Assembly: GCA_002314595.1 (NCBI GenBank)
Contig: DCGP01000032.1
Location: 111,626 to 175,625 of the forward strand
Length of the DNA stretch: 64,000 nt
Direction: 5' to 3'
DNA from: Clostridiales bacterium UBA1775
GTDB lineage: Bacteria > Bacillota > Clostridia > Monoglobales > Firm-18
In this document: piece after piece, positions 1 to 7,454 of the stretch
Position numbering within the stretch: position 1 is the first letter of the stretch
How the letters are laid out: the number at the start of each line of letters is the position of its first letter
Notes under the pieces: model-generated
The model's input: the letters and a program-made list of their open reading frames with translations, nothing else
What the model was told of the DNA's origin: nothing
Databases searched by the model: none
Translations under genes and position numbers: made by a program

Positions 1-1248
1 AACCGTCTTGGTGGTGATGACTTTGACGCTAAAATCGTAAATTACTTAGCAGACGAATTTATGAAGGAAAACGGCATAGATTTAAGAAAAGACAAAATGT
101 CATTACAAAGACTTACAGAAGCAGCAGAAAAGGCAAAAATCGACCTTTCAGGCGTTACTTCAACAAATGTAAATCTACCATTTATCACAGCAGATGCAAC
201 AGGTCCAAAGCATCTTGATATTACAATTACAAGGGCAAAATTTGATGAAATCACAGCAGACCTTGTAGAAGCAACAATGGAACCGGTTAGAAATGCACTA
301 CGTGATTCAGGCTTGTCTGCAAGCGAAATCAGCAAAATTCTATTAGTGGGTGGTTCAACAAGAATACCTGCTGTACAAGAAGCTGTTAAAAAGATTATTG
401 ACAAAGAGCCAACAAAGGGCATCAATCCTGACGAATGTGTTGCAGTAGGTGCAGCAATTCAAGGTGGTGTATTAGGTGGCGATGTTAAGGGTGTACTTCT
501 ATTAGATGTAACTCCACTTTCATTAGGTATTGAAACAGAAGGTGGTATCTGCAATAAGATTATTGAAAGAAATACAACAATTCCTACAAAGAAGAGCAGA
601 GTATATTCAACAGCAACAGATAATCAACCAAGTGTTACAATCAACATTTTACAAGGTGAAAGAGAAATGGCAGCATATAACAAATCTCTTGGACACTTTG
701 AACTTTCAGGTATTGCTCCTGCACCACGTGGTGTACCGCAAATCGAAGTAACATTTGATATTGATGCTAACGGTATTGTTAATGTATCTGCAAAGGATTT
801 AGGCACAGGCGCATCTCAAAAGATTACTATTACAGCAAGCTCTAACCTTTCAGAAGAAGAAATCAACAAGGCAGTTGCAGATGCTGAAAAATTTGCCGAA
901 GAAGATAAAAAGGCAAAGGAAAAGGTTGACGTTAAAAATAAGGCAGAGGGCTTAGTATTCCAAAGTGAAAAGGCACTTGGCGAAATCGGCGACAAAATTT
1001 CAGCAGAAGAAAAGGCAATAGTTCAAACCGAAATTGACAAGGTTAAGGACGCACTTAAAACCGAGGATACAGAAAAGATTAAAACAGCAACAGAAGAATT
1101 AGAAAAGAAATTCGGCGAAATTGCTACAAAGATGTATCAACAAGCACAACCACAAGGCAATCCTCAAGATGCACAACAAGGCAGTACTGCAAATGGGGAC
1201 GATAACACAGTAGATGCAGAATACACAGTGGACGACGAAAATAAATAA
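1..1248 (+). CDS. dnaK: Chaperone DnaK (Hsp70), 3' part; gene begins before the window
   Basis: ATP-dependent cytoplasmic chaperone working with DnaJ and GrpE. The reading frame is open from base 1 ([11 protein letters not shown], the Hsp70 GG(E/D)DFD segment), so the first ~220 residues of the ATPase domain lie outside the window. Visible are the rest of the nucleotide-binding domain with [13 protein letters not shown], the interdomain linker [19 protein letters not shown], the beta-sandwich substrate-binding domain with NTTIPTKKS and LQGEREMA, the helical lid, and the usual disordered Gln/Asn-rich acidic tail ending [16 protein letters not shown]. The match to the family is continuous to the stop. 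It is followed by dnaJ and prmA, the usual Firmicute heat-shock order; hrcA and grpE would be expected upstream but are outside the window. Confidence 0.97.
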   Translation, partial: NRLGGDDFDAKIVNYLADEFMKENGIDLRKDKMSLQRLTEAAEKAKIDLSGVTSTNVNLPFITADATGPKHLDITITRAKFDEITADLVEATMEPVRNALRDSGLSASEISKILLVGGSTRIPAVQEAVKKIIDKEPTKGINPDECVAVGAAIQGGVLGGDVKGVLLLDVTPLSLGIETEGGICNKIIERNTTIPTKKSRVYSTATDNQPSVTINILQGEREMAAYNKSLGHFELSGIAPAPRGVPQIEVTFDIDANGIVNVSAKDLGTGASQKITITASSNLSEEEINKAVADAEKFAEEDKKAKEKVDVKNKAEGLVFQSEKALGEIGDKISAEEKAIVQTEIDKVKDALKTEDTEKIKTATEELEKKFGEIATKMYQQAQPQGNPQDAQQGSTANGDDNTVDAEYTVDDENK

Positions 1249-1259
1249 TATAGAAATGC

Positions 1260-1387
1260 AAAAAATGTGCAGACCACATAAAGTGTAGCTTTATGTTATG
1301 AACAAACTTTACCTTTCGGCGTATCTAAAAATACGCCGTTGGTTTGTCCATTCTGCTCATTTTTTCCTATTTCAAAAAATGAAATAG
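1260..1387 (+). ncRNA. Structured intergenic RNA between dnaK and dnaJ (three-way junction plus hairpin)
   Basis: About 180 bases separate dnaK from dnaJ, and much of that space can be folded. An outer stem pairs 1260-1273 with 1352-1365 (14 pairs, one T-T mismatch). Inside it are a hairpin 1276-1283/1289-1296 (8 pairs, 5-base loop) and a second arm made of 1302-1307/1342-1347 (ACAAAC with GTTTGT) capped by 1318-1324/1331-1337 (GGCGTAT with ATACGCC). A separate perfect 8-pair hairpin follows at 1367-1374/1380-1387. The 3' side of the outer stem ends in six T, so a partial terminator or a processing/stability element that lowers dnaJ relative to dnaK is the simplest reading. I do not recognise a named RNA family. 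The pairings are seen by eye; the function is inferred. Confidence 0.5.
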
Positions 1388-1437
1388 CAGTGGAATTGTA
1401 AGGTTTATTTTTACATTCCAAAATTGAGGTGAATATA

Positions 1438-2583
1438 TTGGCAAATAAAAGAGACTACTACGAGGTGCTTGGGCTTTCCAAGGGTGCTTCGGACGATGAA
1501 ATAAAAAAAGCATATAGAAAACTTGCAAAACAATACCATCCTGACCTTAATCCTGACGATAAAACTGCAGAGGCAAAGTTTAAAGAGGCAAACGAAGCCT
1601 ATGCAGTTCTTAGTGATGCAGATAAAAAGGCAAAATACGACCAATTTGGCCATGCAGGAGTAGACGAAAACGGAGGCTTCGGTGGAGGTGGCTTCGGTGG
1701 ATTTGGTGGTTTTGGTGGTATGGACGTTGACTTGGGCGATATATTCGGCTCGTTTTTCGGTGGTGGTGGTACTTCTCGCAGAAGCACCAATGGTCCGCAA
1801 AGAGGCTCAGATATCGAGCAAACTATTGAGTTAACATTTGAACAGGCTGCCAAAGGTACATCTATTGACATAAATATCAGCAGATATGAAAGTTGCTCGT
1901 CCTGTGGTGGGTCAGGTGCAAAAAAAGGCACTTCACCTGAAACTTGCTCAAAGTGTGGAGGACGAGGCACAGTTAACGTAACAAGACGCACAATGCTTGG
2001 TATGATGCAAACTTCAACAACTTGTCCGGACTGTGGAGGACGTGGTAAGATAATCAAGGAAAAATGCACATCTTGTGGTGGTGCAGGTCAAGTTCGTAAA
2101 ACCAAAAAGATGAACATTAAAATTCCGGCAGGTATTGACCATGGTCAAACACTTACACTACGTGGCGAGGGTAACAGAGGTAAAAACGGAGGTCCAAACG
2201 GCGACGTTTATGTTACAGTACTTATTAAACCTGACAAAATCTTTACAAGGCGTGGCTATGATGTATATTGCACAATGCCGGTTACATTTATTGAGGCAAC
2301 ATTAGGGGCAGAAATTGATATAGCCACATTACATGGAAAGGTTAAATTAAAAATTCCTGAGGGAACTCAAAACGGCACTTCTTTTAGACTTCGTAACGAA
2401 GGTATCGACAAGCTTCGCGGCAACGGCAGAGGAGACCAGTATGTTAAGATAGAAATTGAAGTTCCAAAGCATTTAAACGGAGAACAAAAGAAAAAATTAA
2501 AAGATTTTGGGGACTCGTTAGGGCTTGATAATTTCCAAAAGAAAAAGAGCTTTATGGACAAATTAAAGGAAAAGATGAAGTAA
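1438..2583 (+). CDS. dnaJ: Chaperone DnaJ (Hsp40)
   Basis: Co-chaperone that stimulates DnaK ATPase and delivers substrates. The J domain at the N-terminus carries the HPD motif (YHPDLNPDD). It is followed by a Gly/Phe-rich linker, four CxxCxGxG zinc motifs ([32 protein letters not shown]) and the C-terminal substrate-binding domains ([15 protein letters not shown]). I chose the TTG start at 1438 ([12 protein letters not shown]) because GAGGTG at 1426-1431 sits six bases upstream; the in-frame GTG at 1429 lies inside that ribosome binding site. Length is about 381 residues, normal for the family. Transcription is probably from the upstream heat-shock promoter, passing through the structured region, and prmA follows one base after the stop. 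Confidence 0.97.
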   Translation: MANKRDYYEVLGLSKGASDDEIKKAYRKLAKQYHPDLNPDDKTAEAKFKEANEAYAVLSDADKKAKYDQFGHAGVDENGGFGGGGFGGFGGFGGMDVDLGDIFGSFFGGGGTSRRSTNGPQRGSDIEQTIELTFEQAAKGTSIDINISRYESCSSCGGSGAKKGTSPETCSKCGGRGTVNVTRRTMLGMMQTSTTCPDCGGRGKIIKEKCTSCGGAGQVRKTKKMNIKIPAGIDHGQTLTLRGEGNRGKNGGPNGDVYVTVLIKPDKIFTRRGYDVYCTMPVTFIEATLGAEIDIATLHGKVKLKIPEGTQNGTSFRLRNEGIDKLRGNGRGDQYVKIEIEVPKHLNGEQKKKLKDFGDSLGLDNFQKKKSFMDKLKEKMK

Positions 2584-2584
2584 T

Positions 2585-3490
2585 ATGAATAATTATAATC
2601 AAATCAAAGTTACAGTCAGTAAAGAAAATTCCGAAACAGCAACAGCAGTAATGACTGCAATGGACTTTTTCGGTGGGCTTATGATAGAGGACTTTTCCGA
2701 TATTGACACTTGCCCTTGGGACTATATTGATGAGGAATTACTTAAAAAGGACAAATCCATTGTAAGCATTAGTGGCTATGTTGAGCAGGACGAAAATATT
2801 GTAGGCATTTTAGAACAGCTTAAACTATTGCTTCCACAAGATGCCAAGGTAGAGGTTATTTCAGTAAAGGAAGACGATTGGGCAAATAATTGGAGAAAAT
2901 ACTATCACCCAATCCACGTAGGCAAGCACCTTGTTATTAAGCCATCTTGGATAGATTACCAAAAGCAAGACGACGATATTGTTGTTGAGCTTGACCCCGG
3001 TATGGCATTTGGAACAGGTACTCACGAAACAACAAGAATGTGTATGGCACATCTTGAAAATTACATTAAGGCAGATTCTCACGTTTTAGATGTAGGCTGT
3101 GGAAGTGGCATTTTGTCAATTACCTCATTGCTTATAGGTGCAAAGGACGTAACGGGTGTTGATATTGACCCGGTTGCAACAAAGGTAGCAATAGAAAATG
3201 GCAAAATGAATAACTTTGTTCCACCACGCTATAACATTAAACGTGGAAACCTTGTAGACGAGGTAGAGGGCAAATTTGACGTAATTGTAGCAAATATTAT
3301 AGCAGATGTAATTATAGGCGTATGCCCCGATGTAAAGCAATTTGTTGCTAATGACGGCGTGTTTATTTGTTCGGGAATTATTGTGGACAGAAAGGACGAC
3401 GTTCTAAATGCCCTTAAAGAAAATGGCTATACAGTAGTTGATAAAGCCGAAGAGGGAGAATGGGTGTCCTATGTTTGTAAGGTAAAATAA
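2585..3490 (+). CDS. prmA: Ribosomal protein L11 methyltransferase PrmA
   Basis: SAM-dependent enzyme that trimethylates ribosomal protein L11. It has an N-terminal L11-recognition domain and a class I methyltransferase domain with the SAM-binding motif LDVGCGSGILSI, the acidic strand end GVDIDPVA, and the ANIIADVI segment that corresponds to the catalytic loop. The preceding FGTGTHETTRMCM block is typical of PrmA. Length of 301 residues is normal. It begins one base after the dnaJ stop and so belongs to the same transcript, the common dnaK-dnaJ-prmA order of Firmicutes. Confidence 0.95.
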   Translation: MNNYNQIKVTVSKENSETATAVMTAMDFFGGLMIEDFSDIDTCPWDYIDEELLKKDKSIVSISGYVEQDENIVGILEQLKLLLPQDAKVEVISVKEDDWANNWRKYYHPIHVGKHLVIKPSWIDYQKQDDDIVVELDPGMAFGTGTHETTRMCMAHLENYIKADSHVLDVGCGSGILSITSLLIGAKDVTGVDIDPVATKVAIENGKMNNFVPPRYNIKRGNLVDEVEGKFDVIVANIIADVIIGVCPDVKQFVANDGVFICSGIIVDRKDDVLNALKENGYTVVDKAEEGEWVSYVCKVK

Positions 3491-3500
3491 ATCTTTTTGC

Positions 3501-3529
3501 TTGACATACAATATTATGTGTGATATAAT
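3501..3529 (+). promoter_or_regulatory. Consensus sigma-A promoter of the methionine operon
   Basis: A perfect TTGACA (3501-3506) and a perfect TATAAT (3524-3529) are separated by 17 bases. Transcription should begin near 3536, about 27 bases before the leader-peptide start. A perfect promoter in front of an attenuator fits control by termination rather than by initiation. Confidence 0.85.
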
Positions 3530-3562
3530 GTTTGGCATATAGAGGTGAAAGGAGAAACGGCA

Positions 3563-3625
3563 ATGGTAAAGTTTAATGCAATGCTAATGATGTATGACAT
3601 GATGATGTGCCGTTCTGCCCATTAA
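3563..3625 (+). CDS. Methionine-rich leader peptide (20 residues)
   Basis: A short reading frame, MVKFNAMLMMYDMMMCRSAH, lies between the promoter and metY. Seven of its 20 residues are Met, including the runs MM (9-10) and MMM (13-15). AAAGGAG at 3549-3554 lies eight bases upstream and is a good ribosome binding site. The stop codon (3623-3625) overlaps the start of the antiterminator strand at 3624. Such peptides act as sensors: a ribosome short of charged Met-tRNA would stall on codons 7-15, whereas one that translates freely reaches the stop and covers the antiterminator strand. The genes downstream make homocysteine, the methionine precursor. The peptide itself probably has no other function. 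I read this directly from the sequence; the regulatory role is inferred from the classical attenuation model. Confidence 0.85.
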   Translation: MVKFNAMLMMYDMMMCRSAH

Positions 3626-3713
3626 GCCTCATAATAACATATATCATTATTTTTAATGAATAAGTTGAGGCTTTTGTGTCTCAACTTTTTTGTTTTATGT
3701 TACACAAAAGCCT
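3624..3713 (+). terminator. Attenuator: alternative antiterminator and terminator stems ahead of metY
   Basis: The terminator is AAGTTGAG (3662-3669) paired with CTCAACTT (3680-3687), followed by T to 3691. The competing antiterminator is AAGCCTCA (3624-3631) paired with TGAGGCTT (3666-3673); both are perfect 8-pair stems and share 3666-3669, so only one can form. A small hairpin (3644-3649/3654-3659) brings the antiterminator halves together. A stem upstream, AACGGCA (3556-3562) with TGCCGTT (3608-3614), joins the leader ribosome binding site region to leader codons 16-18. A further 12-pair option, 3668-3679 with 3702-3713, can form only after read-through and may stabilise the read-through form. 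Confidence 0.85.
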
Positions 3714-3742
3714 TACCTGTTCATATAGGAGGGCTATTTTTT

Positions 3743-5032
3743 ATGTCAAATTATAAAATTGAAACAAACTGTGTGCAAGGTGAATACAGACCTAAAAATT
3801 CAGAACCAAGGGTGTTGCCCATTTATCAAAGCACAACCTTTAAGTATGATTCAGCAGAGCATTTAGGTGATTTATTCGACCTTAAAGCACCGGGGCATAT
3901 GTACTCACGTATTTCAAACCCAACTGTCGAATATGTTGAAAAGAAAATTGCTACATTAGAGGGTGGCGTTGGTGCAGTTTTAATATCATCAGGACAAACT
4001 GCAAACCTACTTGCAATTTTAAATATTACATCAGCAGGGGAAAATTTTGTCAGCCTATCATCAATCTATGGTGGCACAATCAATCTGTTTTCAGTAACAT
4101 TAAAGAAAATGGGTATAGAAGTTAGGTATGCAACACCTGAAATGACAGACGAAGAGGTTGAAGCACTTTTTGATGACAAAACAAGACTTGTGTTTGGTGA
4201 AACTATTGCAAACCCTGCACTAACAGTTATGGATATTGAAAAATATGCAAAGCTTGCTCATAAACACCAAGTACCGCTTGTTATAGACAATACATTTGCA
4301 ACACCTGTTTTATGCAGACCTATTGAATACGGTGCAGACATTGTTACACATTCCACAACAAAATATATGGACGGACACGCACAAATCGTAGGTGGTGCTA
4401 TTGTTGACAGTGGTAAGTTTGATTGGAAAAAGGCAGGCAAATACCCTGAAATTTGCGAGCCTGACGAATCTTACCACGGTGTAATTTACAGCGAAAGCTT
4501 TGGAGAAAAAGCGTATATTTGTAAAGTAACTTGCCAATTAGTACGTGATTTAGGTGTACCAATGAATGCCCTTACAGCGTTTTTACTAAACACAAGCTTA
4601 GAAACATTGCACTTGCGTGTTGAAAGACATTGTGAAAATGCAATGAAGGTAGCAAAATATCTTGAACAAAATGATATGATTACATGGGTTAATTACCCAA
4701 AATTAAAATCAAGTCCGGACTACGAATTGGCAGAAAAATACTTGCCAAACGGTGCAAGTGGTGTAGTATCATTTGGTATTAAAGGTGGTCGCAAAGCAGC
4801 AGTTAAGTTTATGGATAGCCTTAAACTTGCTGCAATCGTGGTTCACGTTGCAGATGCTCGTACTTGTGTATTGCATCCTGCAAGTACAACTCATCGTCAG
4901 CTTACAGATGAACAGTTGGTTGATGCAGGCATAGGTGCAGACCTTATTCGTATATCAGTAGGTATTGAAAATGCAGACGATATTATTGCAGACATTCAAC
5001 AAGCATTAGATGAGGTGGTAAAATGCCAATAA
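3743..5032 (+). CDS. metY: O-acetylhomoserine sulfhydrylase (PLP-dependent)
   Basis: Converts O-acetylhomoserine and sulfide to homocysteine. It belongs to the Cys/Met-metabolism PLP family: the PLP lysine lies in [17 protein letters not shown], with [22 protein letters not shown] near the N-terminus and VIDNTFATP before the lysine. The length of 429 residues matches the O-acetylhomoserine sulfhydrylases rather than the ~380-residue cystathionine enzymes. I chose the ATG at 3743 because AGGAGG sits nine bases before it; the open frame runs 29 codons further up, but that part crosses the attenuator and is not protein-like. The stop overlaps the metA start. The acetyl specificity agrees with the Glu111 seen in MetA. 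Confidence 0.93.
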   Translation: MSNYKIETNCVQGEYRPKNSEPRVLPIYQSTTFKYDSAEHLGDLFDLKAPGHMYSRISNPTVEYVEKKIATLEGGVGAVLISSGQTANLLAILNITSAGENFVSLSSIYGGTINLFSVTLKKMGIEVRYATPEMTDEEVEALFDDKTRLVFGETIANPALTVMDIEKYAKLAHKHQVPLVIDNTFATPVLCRPIEYGADIVTHSTTKYMDGHAQIVGGAIVDSGKFDWKKAGKYPEICEPDESYHGVIYSESFGEKAYICKVTCQLVRDLGVPMNALTAFLLNTSLETLHLRVERHCENAMKVAKYLEQNDMITWVNYPKLKSSPDYELAEKYLPNGASGVVSFGIKGGRKAAVKFMDSLKLAAIVVHVADARTCVLHPASTTHRQLTDEQLVDAGIGADLIRISVGIENADDIIADIQQALDEVVKCQ

Positions 5033-5940
5033 AAATACCTAATAAGTTGCCTGCAACTAAGGTGCTTAATAAGGAAAATATATTTGTCATTACAGAAACA
5101 AGGGCATTAACACAGGATATCAGACCACTAAAAATTCTGTTGCTTAACTTAATGCCTACCAAAATAGAAACAGAAACACAGCTTGCAAGGCTTTTGGGTA
5201 ATACACCTCTTCAGGTGGAACTTGAGTTTTTGCAAACAGCAACTCATGCTGCAAAGCATACACCTAATGACCATATTATCACTTTCTATCAAACCTTTGA
5301 CCAAGTGAAGAACAAAAAGTACGATGGAATGATTATTACAGGTGCACCTATTGAGCATCTTGAATTTGAACAAGTAAATTATTGGGACGAGCTTTGCGAA
5401 ATTATGGAGTGGAGCAAAACTCACGTAACAAGCACATTTCATATTTGTTGGGGTGCACAAGCAGGGCTGTATTATCATTATGGAATTAAAAAATATCAGC
5501 TTGACAAAAAACTGTTTGGAGTGTTTGAACATAAGGTAGACCGTAAATCCTCTATGCTGTTTAGAGGTTTTGATGACACCTTTATGGTACCACATTCAAG
5601 GCATACAACCATTAAGCTTTCCGAGGTAAAAGAGCATAAAGAACTTAGAATTTTATCTACGTCTAAGGAAGCAGGAATTTTTGCATTGTCAACCGACCAA
5701 GGCAGACAGATTTTTGTAACCGGCCATTCGGAATATGATGCAGATACTTTAAAGAAAGAATATTTAAGGGATAAAGAATTGGGAAGACCGATTGAAATTC
5801 CTAAAAACTACTTCCCTAATGACGATGAAACTAAGGAGCCCAACGTTAGCTGGAGAAGCTGTGCCAACCTTATATTCTCAAATTGGTTAAACTACTATGT
5901 ATACCAATCAACACCATATAATATTGAAGAAATCAAATAA
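5023..5940 (+). CDS. metA: Homoserine O-acetyltransferase (MetA family)
   Basis: First committed step of methionine synthesis: acylates homoserine for the downstream sulfhydrylase. The family residues fall at the canonical numbers: nucleophile Cys142 (HICWGAQAG) and His235/Glu237 (TGHSEYDAD). Residue 111 is Glu (ITGAPIE). In characterised MetA enzymes Glu at 111 gives acetyl-CoA use and Gly gives succinyl-CoA use, so this one is predicted to be an acetyltransferase despite the common 'succinyltransferase' label. Length of 305 residues is normal. The ATG overlaps the last codons of metY, so translation of the two is coupled. A strong terminator follows at 5947. Confidence 0.95.
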   Translation: MPIKIPNKLPATKVLNKENIFVITETRALTQDIRPLKILLLNLMPTKIETETQLARLLGNTPLQVELEFLQTATHAAKHTPNDHIITFYQTFDQVKNKKYDGMIITGAPIEHLEFEQVNYWDELCEIMEWSKTHVTSTFHICWGAQAGLYYHYGIKKYQLDKKLFGVFEHKVDRKSSMLFRGFDDTFMVPHSRHTTIKLSEVKEHKELRILSTSKEAGIFALSTDQGRQIFVTGHSEYDADTLKKEYLRDKELGRPIEIPKNYFPNDDETKEPNVSWRSCANLIFSNWLNYYVYQSTPYNIEEIK

Positions 5941-5946
5941 AAACAA

Positions 5947-5976
5947 AATCCGTAAAATTTTTTACGGATTTTTTTA
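5947..5976 (+). terminator. Terminator after metA
   Basis: AATCCGTAAA (5947-5956) pairs perfectly with TTTACGGATT (5961-5970), with a four-base loop and a run of T to 5975. It closes the methionine operon just after the metA stop. Confidence 0.85.
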
Positions 5977-6048
5977 TTTGTTAATGTTACTTTAATTATT
6001 GAAATGTATAATAACATCATAACGAAGAAATAGTGGGAGGTGAAACAT

Positions 6049-6738
6049 TTGGGAAGTGCAGGTAAATATCGCCATGAATTTAAGTACAATATATCTATGG
6101 GCGAATATTTAGAACTAAAACACAGACTGATGCCTGTTATGAAATATGATATACATAATGTTGATGGAAAAATCTATAAAATTCGCAGCATTTATTTTGA
6201 CAATTATTCCGACAAGGCATTAAGAGAAAAAGTAAACGGAGTTCAAAAGAGAGAAAAATTCCGTATAAGATATTATGATGATAACTTTGACTGTATTAAA
6301 TTAGAAAAGAAAATCAAACATAATAATCTGACATTAAAGGTTAACACTCGTATAAATTATGAGGAGCTGCAAAATATTCTATCCGGCAATATAGAATTTA
6401 TGAAAGATGATAGCAGGGAACTTGTTAAAGAACTGTATTGTAAAATGAAGAGCCAACGGCTTGTTCCAAAGGTAACAGTTTCTTATGATAGGGAAGCCTA
6501 TATCTATAAGGCAGGTAATGTGAGGGTAACCTTTGACAGTAATATCCGAACTAGTCTGTTTAAAAGTAACTTTTTGGACGATAATGTTTATGATATTCCG
6601 GCAACAGACCTGCCAACAGATATGATTTTAGAAGTAAAATACGATGAATTTGTACCTGATATTGTATTAGATATTTTAGCGTGCAATCTTCGTCAAACTG
6701 CATTTTCAAAATACGGAATATGCCGTAGATTTGGATAA
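6049..6738 (+). CDS. VTC-domain polyphosphate polymerase-like protein
   Basis: Belongs to the VTC (vacuolar transporter chaperone) catalytic fold, which in yeast Vtc4 makes polyphosphate from ATP inside a tunnel lined with basic residues. Family features are YRHEFKYNI at the N-terminus, YKIRSIYFDN, the basic strands KREKFRIRYY and KLEKKIK, VPKVTVSYDREAY, and the acidic ILEVKYDEF near the end. I prefer the TTG at 6049 (MGSAGKYRHEF), eight bases after GGAGG; the GTG at 6040 overlaps that site. About 229 residues. The gene is followed by a DUF4956 membrane protein and CotH, a recurring neighbourhood in Clostridia. The product need not be polyphosphate; that is an inference from the fold. Confidence 0.85.
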   Translation: MGSAGKYRHEFKYNISMGEYLELKHRLMPVMKYDIHNVDGKIYKIRSIYFDNYSDKALREKVNGVQKREKFRIRYYDDNFDCIKLEKKIKHNNLTLKVNTRINYEELQNILSGNIEFMKDDSRELVKELYCKMKSQRLVPKVTVSYDREAYIYKAGNVRVTFDSNIRTSLFKSNFLDDNVYDIPATDLPTDMILEVKYDEFVPDIVLDILACNLRQTAFSKYGICRRFG

Positions 6739-6769
6739 AATAATTAAATTATTTAGGAGGAATGTTTAA

Positions 6770-7441
6770 ATGACATTTAACGACATTTTTAAATCAAGCT
6801 TTTTAGAAAATGTATCATCATTTTCAGCATTGGACTGTGTAATCGGACTTTTGGTTGCACTATGTATAGGATTATTCATCTTTTTAGTTTATAAAAAAAC
6901 TTTTTCAGGGGTTATGTACTCCGAAGGCTTTGCACTAACATTGGTAGGCTTATCACTTGTAACAACATTGGTAATTATGGCAGTAACATCAAACGTAGTG
7001 TTATCACTTGGTATGGTTGGTGCTTTGTCAATTGTTCGTTTCAGAACAGCAATTAAAGAACCAATGGAAATTGTTTATTTGTTCTGGTCAATCGCAGTAG
7101 GTATAGTAGTAGGCGCAGGTATGATACCACTTGCAGTAATTGGTTCAGTAATCGTAGGTATCATCTTACTTGTATTTGCAAACCGCAAGGTTAGGGAAAA
7201 TCCATACATTTTAGTATTAAATTGTGAAAATGAAGATGCAGAAGAAAATGTATTCTTTATTTTAAAAGAAGCAGTTTCAAGATATGTTGTAAAGTCCAAG
7301 ACAATTACAAAGGATGGCATAGAAATAACAGCAGAAATCCGTACAAAGGACGCATCAACGGACTTTGTAAACAGAATTTCAAATATTGATTCTGTTCAAA
7401 GTGCAACACTTGTAAGCTATAACGGAGAATATATGTCATAA
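6770..7441 (+). CDS. DUF4956 membrane protein
   Basis: Integral membrane protein of 223 residues. Three or four hydrophobic segments are visible: around residues 20-45 (CVIGLLVALCIGLFIFLVY), 55-85, and 105-140 (SIAVGIVVGAGMIPLAVIG). Between them is the conserved-looking block GMVGALSIVRFRTAIKEP. A soluble C-terminal part of about 75 residues resembles an ACT/ferredoxin-like alpha-beta fold (ILVLNCENEDAEENVFFILKEAV). The family is named DUF4956 and regularly sits between VTC and CotH genes; its biochemical role is not known to me. It is well placed to be the membrane partner of the VTC-like enzyme. RBS TAGGAGG lies upstream of the ATG. Confidence 0.8.
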   Translation: MTFNDIFKSSFLENVSSFSALDCVIGLLVALCIGLFIFLVYKKTFSGVMYSEGFALTLVGLSLVTTLVIMAVTSNVVLSLGMVGALSIVRFRTAIKEPMEIVYLFWSIAVGIVVGAGMIPLAVIGSVIVGIILLVFANRKVRENPYILVLNCENEDAEENVFFILKEAVSRYVVKSKTITKDGIEITAEIRTKDASTDFVNRISNIDSVQSATLVSYNGEYMS

Positions 7442-7454
7442 AAGGAGAAACAAA

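Noticed and set aside
1599..2069. Antisense open frame over dnaJ (Pro-rich)
   Set aside because: A mirror of the Gly-rich dnaJ sequence with no start signal; the same applies to other antisense frames in the window.
3656..3742. 29-residue N-terminal extension of MetY
   Set aside because: The stretch is encoded by the attenuator and lacks a ribosome binding site; the ATG at 3743 has AGGAGG.
3490..3745. SAM riboswitch or Met T-box in front of metY
   Set aside because: None of the conserved S-box or T-box blocks is visible; the leader holds a Met-rich reading frame and simple alternative stems instead.
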